Of a DNA stretch of 64,000 nucleotides, positions 35,232-42,967 are shown piece after piece. The position numbers and the translations under genes are program-made. Each line of letters starts with the position of its first letter. The stretch's first letter is position 1. A model generated the notes under the pieces. That model saw only the letters and a list, made by a program, of their open reading frames with translations, was not told where the DNA came from and did not search any database. Source of the DNA: JBGSIC01 sp041751875 (GTDB lineage Bacteria > Bdellovibrionota > FAC87 > UBA2466 > JACKAF01); the NCBI GenBank assembly GCA_041751875.1, contig JBGSIC010000021.1, positions 62,001 to 126,000 on the forward strand, in the 5' to 3' direction.

Positions 35232-36101
35232 ATGGAAGATACGTTCAATCCGCCGGCGGAAGCCAAGCCCGTCATCATTTCTGAGCTGGCGGCCAAAAGT
35301 GAAGCTATTCGAGCCATGCTCGAACCCTTGCCCAGCAAGCGATCCTTACTCAACGACAAGAAAATCCGCCGCCTCTACATGCAGGCAGCTTCTCAGCAAT
35401 GGTTTAGCCCCACGAAGTTAAACTTCGATATCCCCTTGGATATGGAGGATGAAAAAAGACGCATCCTCATTCAAGTTAATAAGATTTTTTACACGCTAGA
35501 AAAGATGGGTCTTTCGACCATCTTGTACATGCAACCTAAAGCGATTCATAAGCTAAAGAGCGAAGAATCTGCTTTCTATCTTTCGCAGCAAGCAGCGGAT
35601 GAAGCACGCCACGTGTTTACCATAGAGGCCTACTTAAAAAAGTTGGGTTCTCCGCCGGAGTACGATCGCAAGCTGCATGTTTTTTCTCAAATTGCCACCT
35701 TCGGTTTTTATCGCGTAGAGAACTGGCTCTTTTCCACTCTATTCTCGGAAAATTTTGCCTCTGCTTTCTTGCGCCAATACAAAGCCGCCAACACCGACCC
35801 GATTGGTGCGGAAATGTCTCGGCTGCTGTTGGTAGATGAAAGTCGGCATTTACATTTCTTGCACATGATTTTGCCCGACATTCTGGATCGCTTGTCCTTA
35901 ATGGGCCGTTCCGTTGTTAAAACCTCGCAGTACTTCGTGATGCGAATAACAGAAGCTGTATCGCGCAATCTTGCCGCCGACGCTGCTTACGTTGGTTTGG
36001 ACCGTCGCGCTCTATTGGAAGATGCTTTTGAAAATGTTGAGCGTGCGTATGAAGGGTTCGGCGTCACGCGCGACTTCCTGCGCTTTCCTAAGATTCAGTA
36101 G
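35232..36101 (+). CDS. Diiron ferritin-like oxygenase, AurF-type candidate
   Basis: This 289-residue helical protein carries a complete six-ligand diiron set. E90 is in T-L-E-K-M, E124/H127 are in D-E-A-R-H-V, E163 is in R-V-E-N-W and E203/H206 are in D-E-S-R-H-L. This is the ferritin-like pattern shared by ribonucleotide reductase R2, AurF-type N-oxygenases and related hydroxylases. No radical-Tyr position or R1 partner is nearby. It lies 143 bases after an operon that degrades an aminated ring, so an arylamine or aminophenol oxygenase is possible, but this is inference. It could equally act on a lipid or unknown substrate. Confidence 0.6.
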   Translation: MEDTFNPPAEAKPVIISELAAKSEAIRAMLEPLPSKRSLLNDKKIRRLYMQAASQQWFSPTKLNFDIPLDMEDEKRRILIQVNKIFYTLEKMGLSTILYMQPKAIHKLKSEESAFYLSQQAADEARHVFTIEAYLKKLGSPPEYDRKLHVFSQIATFGFYRVENWLFSTLFSENFASAFLRQYKAANTDPIGAEMSRLLLVDESRHLHFLHMILPDILDRLSLMGRSVVKTSQYFVMRITEAVSRNLAADAAYVGLDRRALLEDAFENVERAYEGFGVTRDFLRFPKIQ

Positions 36102-36123
36102 TTTTTGCATTTGGCGGGGATAA

Positions 36124-36969
36124 ATGGGTCTAAAGACATCTTTGAGCTTAAAGGGCGATTCGCTTGCTCTACTTCCCCGGATTCCGACTGCATCGGTAGA
36201 TGTTTGTATTGCTGATCCCCCCTACAACATGAGTAAGAAAAAAGGCCTGGCCTGGGCTTTTTCTAGTCATGTAACCATGCAGGAAAATTGGGATCGTTTT
36301 TCAGATGACGATTTTTTTGGGTTTACCGCAACGTGGATTAAAGAAGTCACGCGTATCGTAAAGCCGAACGGCAACATTCTTTTGTTTGGTACCTACCACA
36401 ACATTTATTTGATGGGTTTTATCTTGCAGCAACTGGATCGCAAGATTCTAAACAGCATCATTTGGACGAAACCGAACGCGCAACCAAACATTACCTGTCG
36501 CATGCTCACTGAAAGTACGGAGCAGATTGTTTGGGCGGCAAACCACACCAACAAAAAAGCCACCAACTGGACTTTCCAATATCACGCTGGAAAGGAAATG
36601 AACGGCGGTAAGCAGCTAAGAAACCATTGGGCTTATCCGGTTACCGCTCGCAGTGAGCGCGTCGCGGGTCACCCGACCCAAAAACCATTGGCACTCATTG
36701 AGCGGCTCATTCTTTTATTTAGCCATCCCGGTGATGTGGTGCTTGATCCGTTTGCGGGCGTAGGCACTACGGGCATTGCAGGCCACAAACACAAGCGCAA
36801 ATGTCTGCTGATTGAGAAAGAAACCAAATACTTCAATGCACAGAAAAGCCGCTTCAAAAAGGCCAAGCTGGGAATGCCGGAGTTTTCGATCAAGTACCCC
36901 CTTGCCCCGACCAGAAAACCTCTTTTGAAGGCTAGCAAGTCAACTAGGTCTGTGCTTCAACCAGCCTAA
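36124..36969 (+). CDS. DNA (adenine or cytosine-N4) methyltransferase, beta class
   Basis: This 281-residue SAM-dependent methyltransferase modifies DNA. The order is characteristic of the beta group: catalytic D-P-P-Y at 31-34, then H-P-T-Q-K-P, then the SAM-binding D-P-F-A-G-V-G-T-T-G at 208-217. A ribosome site GGCGGGG lies six bases before the ATG. No restriction enzyme or specificity subunit is adjacent, so it is an orphan; a regulatory or Dam/CcrM-like role is possible. The target sequence cannot be read from the protein. A 31-bp palindrome starts one base after its stop. Confidence 0.85.
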   Translation: MGLKTSLSLKGDSLALLPRIPTASVDVCIADPPYNMSKKKGLAWAFSSHVTMQENWDRFSDDDFFGFTATWIKEVTRIVKPNGNILLFGTYHNIYLMGFILQQLDRKILNSIIWTKPNAQPNITCRMLTESTEQIVWAANHTNKKATNWTFQYHAGKEMNGGKQLRNHWAYPVTARSERVAGHPTQKPLALIERLILLFSHPGDVVLDPFAGVGTTGIAGHKHKRKCLLIEKETKYFNAQKSRFKKAKLGMPEFSIKYPLAPTRKPLLKASKSTRSVLQPA

Positions 36970-36970
36970 C

Positions 36971-37001
36971 GTTCCGCAAGGTGCTAGGCACCTTTTAGAA
37001 C
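36971..37001. repeat. 31-bp palindromic repeat, copy 3
   Basis: Same element as at 9642 and 10603, with GCAAGGTGC-TAG-GCACCTTTT and GTTCC/AGAAC arms. It begins one base after the methyltransferase stop. Confidence 0.8.
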
Positions 37002-37018
37002 TTTTTCGAAAAATGGGA

Positions 37019-37024
37019 TATAAG
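37019..37024 (+). promoter_or_regulatory. Possible -10 box of leaderless ferredoxin gene
   Basis: TATAAG ends seven bases before the ATG at 37032, without a ribosome site. It matches the pattern at four other starts in this window. TTAGAA in the palindrome tail (36995-37000) might be a poor -35. Confidence 0.3.
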
Positions 37025-37031
37025 CTTCACT

Positions 37032-37268
37032 ATGGGAGATAAGACCATACGCTACGGGGATAATGTGCCCGGTAAATGGTACACGGATGAGAAATGCATC
37101 TTGTGCTGCGTTTGCTCGGAAATTGCCCCCAAAAACTTCACGATTTCAGACAACCAAACGCACGATGTCGTTTACAAACAGCCCACAACGCAGGAAGAAG
37201 AGTTCGAGTGCTTGGAAGCCAAAGAGGCTTGCCCTGTAGAGGCGATTGGTAACGATGGAGATGTATAG
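37032..37268 (+). CDS. Small [4Fe-4S] ferredoxin
   Basis: This 78-residue ferredoxin has the cluster cysteines C-I-L-C-C-V-C (spacing C-x2-C-x2-C, with one extra Cys) plus a distant C-P in E-A-C-P-V-E-A-I. This is a single-cluster ferredoxin of the 4Fe-4S type, so an electron carrier, possibly for a neighbouring or distant oxidoreductase or oxygenase. The partner is not clear; the diiron protein 0.9 kb upstream is one candidate. Its stop TAG overlaps the GTG of the glycerate kinase gene (TAGTG). Confidence 0.85.
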   Translation: MGDKTIRYGDNVPGKWYTDEKCILCCVCSEIAPKNFTISDNQTHDVVYKQPTTQEEEFECLEAKEACPVEAIGNDGDV

Positions 37269-38395
37269 TGCCGCTTCAACCCTCTATCCTGATTTCTCTT
37301 AATCAATTTAAAGGAACGCTGAAAAACAAAGAAGCCTGCGAAATTGTGGCACAGGCCGCAGAAAGTGTTGGGCTGCGCTTTCAGTGCGTTCCCTTGGGGG
37401 ACGGTGGACGGGGCACCATGGAGGCCGTTCGTTCCGTTCAAGCAGGCGAGGGCGTTGCCATTGAGACGGTAACCCCGTGGGGCTTACCCGTTGATGCGGA
37501 GCTTTTGTGTTTGCCTAACGCTAACTCACCTGACGCACTCTATATTGAAAGTTCCGAGTCGTGTGGCCACCACCTAGCTCCCCCAGGAAAACGCAACATC
37601 ATGCGTGCCTCGACGTCAGGCTTGGGAATCCAGCTCAGAGAAGCGTCTGCGCGCTGGCCAAACGTGAAGACTTGTTACATTGGTTTAGGGGATTCGGCTG
37701 TGTCCGACGCCGGCATGGGACTTCTTGAGGCTTTGGGTTTTAGGTTTTTAGATGAAAATAATAAGGAACTCGCGGGAAACGCTGAAAACCTACAGCACAT
37801 CAGAAAGATTGTTCCTGCCCAGAAATCGCCTTTAAGTCATTGGCGCTTTGTTGTTTTGTCCGACGTTACCAACTCCTTGTGCGGACCACAGGGCAGCGCT
37901 CCCACTTTCGCTCCTCAAAAAGGAGCCTCTCCCGCTGAAGTCGAAATCATTGCGAAAGGCATGGAAAACTTTGCGACACTAACAGAGGCACTCACTGGGA
38001 AGGATATCGCAAACACACCGCGCACGGGATCGGCGGGCGGGATTTCTGCGGCGTTTTTTGGCTACTTCCAAACCGAACTTGTTTCCGGCGCAAAGTATCT
38101 TTTCAATTGGTTAGGTTATGACGACCTCGTGGCAAAACATGATTATGTGGTCACCGGGGAGGGGCGTACCGATTATCAAACTCTTGCCGGAAAATCTCCC
38201 TTTGAGGTGATCCAAAGCGCGGGGCGGGCTGGGAAAAAAGTCATCCTTATATCGGGTTCTCTTGGAGAAGGTTACGAGCGCTTCAAAGAATTCCCCTGTG
38301 TGGTGGGCTGTTACGCCAGCGGTTCGCAAGGATCCGCCCAAGAAGCGCTACTGACCAAGGCCAGAGAAGTCTTCCAAAGTCTCAAACTCAGCTGA
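37268..38395 (+). CDS. Glycerate 2-kinase-like protein (GlxK/GarK family), divergent
   Basis: This 375-residue protein has the class I glycerate kinase layout, and would phosphorylate D-glycerate. Family blocks are L-N-Q-F-K-G-T-L, L-G-D-G-G-R-G-T (normally A-D-G-G-E-G-T), G-L-G-D-S-A-V-S-D-A-G-M-G, P-Q-K-G-A and T-G-S-A-G-G-I. The changed residues make the substrate uncertain. GTG 37268 is the start, overlapping the ferredoxin stop by one base. After its stop a CTCAGCTGAG palindrome and a T run (ATTTTTTTC) may end the transcript. Confidence 0.7.
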   Translation: MPLQPSILISLNQFKGTLKNKEACEIVAQAAESVGLRFQCVPLGDGGRGTMEAVRSVQAGEGVAIETVTPWGLPVDAELLCLPNANSPDALYIESSESCGHHLAPPGKRNIMRASTSGLGIQLREASARWPNVKTCYIGLGDSAVSDAGMGLLEALGFRFLDENNKELAGNAENLQHIRKIVPAQKSPLSHWRFVVLSDVTNSLCGPQGSAPTFAPQKGASPAEVEIIAKGMENFATLTEALTGKDIANTPRTGSAGGISAAFFGYFQTELVSGAKYLFNWLGYDDLVAKHDYVVTGEGRTDYQTLAGKSPFEVIQSAGRAGKKVILISGSLGEGYERFKEFPCVVGCYASGSQGSAQEALLTKAREVFQSLKLS

Positions 38396-38490
38396 GCGGG
38401 AAATTTTTTTCAAACGACCTAACTAGTTAAAATAATACAGGCTATTACGGTGCCGTTTCTTGCGCATTGCGGCAATACCCCCCTTTCCTG

Positions 38491-38496
38491 TATAAA
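38491..38496 (+). promoter_or_regulatory. Possible -10 box upstream of HtrA-like gene
   Basis: TATAAA ends 11 bases before the ATG at 38508. TTGCGG (38467-38472) could be a -35 at 18 bases. The leader would be only about four bases and lacks a ribosome site. Confidence 0.4.
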
Positions 38497-38507
38497 TTGC
38501 CCCACTT

Positions 38508-39743
38508 ATGAAGCCAAAATCCCTTTTTGTCCGGTTCCACGTCCTAGCTCTTTCTCTCTTTATGCTGAGCTTTGTTGCGCTCGCGGAAGAAATAACGGGG
38601 CCTGAGCTTTTGGCCCCCGCCGAGCAAAGCACAGCTACGGCTTCCACGGAGAACACGCCCCCTCAATCAGCCTCTCCTCTAGAGGTGGTTCCTGAAGTCC
38701 CTACACCACCGACTGAGGCCGCAACACCCGAAATCGCCGAAGGTGATCCGGAAACGAAGCTAAAACAAGATGCCGATAATCTACGAGCGCAGCTGAATGT
38801 CATTTCCCAGTTGATCAAACAGTTTGTACCGAGTGTCGTGCACATTAAGTCGACTCCGCTAGCAAAATACAAAAAATTGGCAAACAGCAAAGGTGAGGGT
38901 GCTGGTGTGATTGTCGAGTTCGACAACCGCTTTTATATTCTCACCAACCGGCACATCCTTCGTTATTCAAAAAAAGAGCTTGTTGAAATTTATTTGAATG
39001 ACGGCCGTGTACTGACACCCGAAAAGATTTGGAGCGACGGCGAGACCGACGTGGCTGTGCTGTCGTTTAATGAAGATGAATCCGATATTACTCCCGCGAA
39101 GATTGGGGATAGCGACCTATTGGAACTCGGGGAAATGATCATTGTAGTCGGCGCACCATATGGACTTAGCCAGAGTGTTGCGCACGGGATAATCAGTGCT
39201 ATCGGACGCCATGACATGGATTTTGGTGACGTGGAGTTAAAGTGGCAAGACTTCCTGCAAACAGACGCCGTATTAAACCCAGGAAATAGCGGTGGTCCCA
39301 TGTTTAACCTCAATGGTGAATTTGTAGCCATTAATACCGCTACCGCTTCTACGGCGAGCGGCGGAACCGGTGTCGGATTCTCTATTCCTTCGAATATTGT
39401 GGTTCGCATCGCAAAAGAGCTCGTGGAAGATGGCGAAGCTACACACGGCTATTTGGGTGCGACACTCGAAAATAAGTTTGATCGCAAAGCCGCGGCAAAA
39501 CTTGGCGTTCCTCCGGGCCCTACGGGCACTCTCGTTAAGAAGGTTCTCAAAGACACTCCTGCTGATGAAGCCGGCCTTCAAAAAAACGATGTCATCTTAG
39601 CCTTCAACGGACGTCGAATCGATAGCGACACTCACCTCATCAGCTTAGTTAAACTTGCTGATATCGAAGAAGTAGTGGAGCTGGAAATCTTGCGCGACCG
39701 TGAGCGGCAGTTTGTTCGCGTCCAGTTAATCGATACCCCTTAA
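38508..39743 (+). CDS. Exported HtrA/DegS-like serine protease with one PDZ domain
   Basis: This is a 411-residue periplasmic quality-control protease. The signal peptide ends near V-A-L-A. A low-complexity Pro/Thr/Glu linker (~30-95) leads to the trypsin-like domain with the catalytic triad H149 (T-N-R-H-I), D181 (E-T-D-V-A-V) and S261 (G-N-S-G-G-P). A single PDZ domain follows at about 310-405. One PDZ makes it DegS- or HhoA-like rather than DegP. The long Pro-rich linker is unusual for the family. It starts with a TATAAA box near the ATG. Confidence 0.9.
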   Translation: MKPKSLFVRFHVLALSLFMLSFVALAEEITGPELLAPAEQSTATASTENTPPQSASPLEVVPEVPTPPTEAATPEIAEGDPETKLKQDADNLRAQLNVISQLIKQFVPSVVHIKSTPLAKYKKLANSKGEGAGVIVEFDNRFYILTNRHILRYSKKELVEIYLNDGRVLTPEKIWSDGETDVAVLSFNEDESDITPAKIGDSDLLELGEMIIVVGAPYGLSQSVAHGIISAIGRHDMDFGDVELKWQDFLQTDAVLNPGNSGGPMFNLNGEFVAINTATASTASGGTGVGFSIPSNIVVRIAKELVEDGEATHGYLGATLENKFDRKAAAKLGVPPGPTGTLVKKVLKDTPADEAGLQKNDVILAFNGRRIDSDTHLISLVKLADIEEVVELEILRDRERQFVRVQLIDTP

Positions 39744-39931
39744 CTGCCTCCGGGACGCGACGACTGAAAGAATACGCCAGGTTTCTTGCGAACTGTGCGC
39801 ATAAGCAACGTATTCTACAAGAATCGAATTTTCGTTTAACACCAGCTATCTGCCGATAAGCCCTGATAAAAGTAGTTTCCTCAAGTGTGGCACTTACGTT
39901 GCAAATAACAGCATTAGGTTCGGGGGGACCC

Positions 39932-41116
39932 ATGGGGCAATTTCTTACTTTATTCGCACTTTTACTAATTCAAACTGAAGGATGGGCAGGCCCACCTGCG
40001 TTTCAAGGTGGTTTCTCCGCACAAGTGTCTCGACCAAGCCAGTTTACCTGTAAACGCTGCGGTCGGCCGCTTTCTCGTTGTCCCAAGTGCGGACGCTTCA
40101 CGCATCCGCCCCAAATGCCGATCCGTTTTGATCGCGGGCAAAGCCCACAGCAACCAGACGCATCACATTCTGTTCCACAAGGGGGATCGCCCGGTCTCGC
40201 ACGCTCAAGCGTTCCGACCCCTGAAAGTTTTGCTCCCTCACAAGATCAAGATGCAGCCCCTCGAGTTCAGCAATCGCAACCACCTTTAAAAGACATTCCG
40301 CAGGCGCAACCTTTGCCCTCGCAAACTCCCCCCGCGCAAATCGCCAATTTGGATGAACAACGTAGAAGGTCTTTGGGTCCAATTTCACAAGGGCAATTCG
40401 CCAATGACATTCTCATGCACTACAAAAGCTCAACCGGTGAAAACATGAGTATCAATGGAGCAGCCATTGCAAAGGTATCCGTAGGGAATCAATGCCGCTA
40501 CGCCATTTTGTCTGTACGGCATGGCTTTCAGGATGGCGGAGCACTTAAGCGCAATCCAAGTTTTGGAACAGGCTACGCACCTCGCCTTTTTGTAAATGGA
40601 TTTGATCTCGTTACGGAATCTATTCAAGATAGCGATCAGGGAGCAAACGGCGGACCCGATGTTGCCTTCGTAAGCGCTGTGGGTTCCTGCGATGCAATTC
40701 CGGATAGTAAAATCGGAACTCTCGCCACGGAACCGGTACAACCAGGAGAAGCTTTGTACGCACGAAAGAGTCAGTTTTGGGCAACCCCTGATATGATCTT
40801 TCAAGACCCCAGTGGACGACAGATTTCAATGGCGCAAGAGGGCGGCCGCTTGATTTCCGGCTTCGCAACCAGCGATGAAGCTGGTTACATGGGTTTTGAA
40901 ATCCAAAGTTCTGGAAAGGTCCAGCCAGGTGATTCGGGTGGCCCCATTTATCGTAGCGATGGGCGCATCGCAGGCTTTGTCTCTCATGGACCCGGTGAAC
41001 CGCCATTTAAAAAGTTCTTTTTCACGGATACCACGCGCCTTCTCGAATGGGCAGGTATGCAAATGGTAGCTCAAGGTTTCTCTGGACCACGATTCGACAC
41101 GCTTGCTGCCAGATAG
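39932..41116 (+). CDS. Exported trypsin-like protease with N-terminal zinc-ribbon-like segment
   Basis: I chose ATG 39932, which has GGGGGG upstream and yields a signal peptide (F-L-T-L-F-A-L-L-L-I), over GTG 39887. After it comes C-K-R-C-G-R-P-L-S-R-C-P-K-C-G, a double C-x2-C like a zinc ribbon, then a Pro/Gln/Ser-rich linker (~75-165). The protease domain has H197 (S-V-R-H-G), D243 (P-D-V-A-F) and S335 (G-D-S-G-G-P). Total length is 394. A zinc ribbon in an exported protein is odd. It converges on a lipoprotein gene, two bases apart. Confidence 0.8.
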   Translation: MGQFLTLFALLLIQTEGWAGPPAFQGGFSAQVSRPSQFTCKRCGRPLSRCPKCGRFTHPPQMPIRFDRGQSPQQPDASHSVPQGGSPGLARSSVPTPESFAPSQDQDAAPRVQQSQPPLKDIPQAQPLPSQTPPAQIANLDEQRRRSLGPISQGQFANDILMHYKSSTGENMSINGAAIAKVSVGNQCRYAILSVRHGFQDGGALKRNPSFGTGYAPRLFVNGFDLVTESIQDSDQGANGGPDVAFVSAVGSCDAIPDSKIGTLATEPVQPGEALYARKSQFWATPDMIFQDPSGRQISMAQEGGRLISGFATSDEAGYMGFEIQSSGKVQPGDSGGPIYRSDGRIAGFVSHGPGEPPFKKFFFTDTTRLLEWAGMQMVAQGFSGPRFDTLAAR

Positions 41117-41118
41117 AT

Positions 41119-42738
41119 TTAATTGGGTGCGATAATTCCCACAAGAAAGACGACGCGAGAATCGCCCGTCTGACTTTTGTAACGAAAACGCAACTTCCCT
41201 GCTGCATCGACATAGATGTACGCACCGTTGCCATAAGTATTGCTGTACCCATCAGAAACCCAGGGGTAGGCGGAGAAAGTGGGGGCCAACACTGGACTTC
41301 CCAACCGCTCCGTCCGACTCGAATGAATAGAAGGGTAGCAGCCTGCATTACTTACGGCCCACCGATCTCTTACTTCATCCTTAAAAACATAGGCAGGAGC
41401 AGGCTCGGCGCTGAGATTCAAATAGGAACCCGAGGCCAAATCATTAAGGTCGAATCGGTTTGCAGCAAAAACGGTATCAGAAATAATGGTACAGCGAGAA
41501 TTAGCCGCATTGGCTGCTGCATCCCGCTCCGCGAAGTTGCGTGTGATACCTACAATTTCCGCAAACTGGCCTGAGTTACTATTTATTTGAACTGCGGACG
41601 CCGGATAGTTAACTACTCCGCCATAGTTTACGCGGGAGAGTAACCGTTCATCCACCAGGACACGAAAGGGTTGGGTTTTAAAGTTATACCCGCTCAAAGC
41701 GTGAACCCCTGCAACCATTTGATCGAGTTCGCGGTCGAAATCTCCCTGCGCGGTATAGGCAAAATACACCTGCTTGTAGGGAACAAGCACTCGTCGTGTC
41801 TGGGTGGTCGTGCCCACGCCATTGGTACAAGACAGAGAGAAAGTGCGCTGTTGCAGAATGTCAGACACTGGCACGTTGAAGCTTCCGGAAAGTCCGCTCG
41901 CAGGAGCCGATCCTCCTGTCAGACTGCACGTGCCGCTATCGGATAGCCAAGCAACAGCTACATTGCCCGACGTCGGACGATTAATATTCGAAGCATTTCC
42001 ATTAAGTGTAAGAGAAATCACCGGAGGTTGAGGAGCAACGTATGGGGTTTCGACGGTAAAAGTCCTAGAACAAGTTGCAGGAGGGCCCACTGTTCCGGGC
42101 CCCGAGACAGAGGCCGTTATGGTAAACGTACCCGCTGCGAGAGGCGTAAAATTTCTCGCCCCAATGTTACCCACTAAAGTAACCGGGTGCGAATCAATCG
42201 AGGCGCTATTTGCCAAACCACCTGCTACCACAGTGGCTCTCGCGGGTTGATCAACTATCAGCGCTCCACCGGAGAGAGCCGCTACCGTTAAGGAAACACA
42301 AGTCGGCGCAGGAGGTAAATTTACCGTGTACTCGGTACTACATTGAGCGTCTTCGCCGCTGTTACTGACCGATGCCTCAAGTACGAAAGTACCGGCTGAA
42401 CTTGCCGGAAAATTCCATACAGCCTGGCCATCGTTAAGCGCGCGTGGTTGCAAACCGCTGCTCGCTGAAAGCGCCGTTCCCGAGGTAACGGTCAGAACGG
42501 CTTCCAAAGTATCTCCCGTCGTAATGCCGCCACCGCCGTTGTTTCTTACGGCTAAGGAACACTCGAGAGGAGGAGGGTTTCCTTCATCAATCGGATCTTC
42601 GTCGGAGGGTTCCTCAGAGGCACAAGCGGAGCCCGTGCAAAGAACAGTGGCGCGCCGATTGGGCGCGCAGCTCACCACGCTGAGCACCAGCACGATCAAA
42701 AATACAAAAACCGGCCAACTGTTTCGAAGAGATTTCAT
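41119..42738 (-). CDS. Lipoprotein with Ig-like repeats and unknown C-terminal domain
   Basis: The 539-residue protein has a lipobox L-S-V-V-S-C. Residues ~55-310 consist of short beta-sandwich-like repeats rich in Thr, Ser, Gly and Pro (each with a Cys pair, such as C-S-L-A-V and C-S-T-E-Y), probably Ig-like folds. The C-terminal ~200 residues (Y-K-Q-V-Y-F-A-Y onward) form a separate domain I do not recognise, ending G-I-I-A-P-N. A surface adhesin or sugar-binding lipoprotein is plausible, though this is inference. The ATG lacks a clear ribosome site. It is preceded by a 229-base gap. Confidence 0.75.
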   Translation of the reverse strand: MKSLRNSWPVFVFLIVLVLSVVSCAPNRRATVLCTGSACASEEPSDEDPIDEGNPPPLECSLAVRNNGGGGITTGDTLEAVLTVTSGTALSASSGLQPRALNDGQAVWNFPASSAGTFVLEASVSNSGEDAQCSTEYTVNLPPAPTCVSLTVAALSGGALIVDQPARATVVAGGLANSASIDSHPVTLVGNIGARNFTPLAAGTFTITASVSGPGTVGPPATCSRTFTVETPYVAPQPPVISLTLNGNASNINRPTSGNVAVAWLSDSGTCSLTGGSAPASGLSGSFNVPVSDILQQRTFSLSCTNGVGTTTQTRRVLVPYKQVYFAYTAQGDFDRELDQMVAGVHALSGYNFKTQPFRVLVDERLLSRVNYGGVVNYPASAVQINSNSGQFAEIVGITRNFAERDAAANAANSRCTIISDTVFAANRFDLNDLASGSYLNLSAEPAPAYVFKDEVRDRWAVSNAGCYPSIHSSRTERLGSPVLAPTFSAYPWVSDGYSNTYGNGAYIYVDAAGKLRFRYKSQTGDSRVVFLVGIIAPN

Positions 42739-42744
42739 GTCTTA

Positions 42745-42945
42745 TTGGGGCAGCTATTAATAAGGAGGGCAAAACAAGGTGAGCTGCACTCCTTAAGAGT
42801 GCAAGATAAAGACCAGGAAATTCAGGCACTAAGACACGAATACGAGAGCAAACAAATGGACTACTATTGGGAAGTGAGCGGAAATTCTTTAAGAATATCG
42901 AAGTCCTATCAACTCGTTGAACTCCTCGACACTCTCGCTAGTTAG
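42745..42945 (+). CDS. Possible small protein of unknown function
   Basis: A 66-codon frame with TTG start lies between two minus-strand genes. Its composition (K-D-Q-E-I-Q-A-L-R-H-E-Y, W-E-V-S-G) looks protein-like. However, AAGGAGGG at 42762-42769 falls within the frame, not before a start. I give it low weight; it may be non-coding and opposite the lipoprotein promoter. Confidence 0.2.
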   Translation: MGQLLIRRAKQGELHSLRVQDKDQEIQALRHEYESKQMDYYWEVSGNSLRISKSYQLVELLDTLAS

Positions 42946-42967
42946 ACACCTTGGGGCAGGCTGCTGA

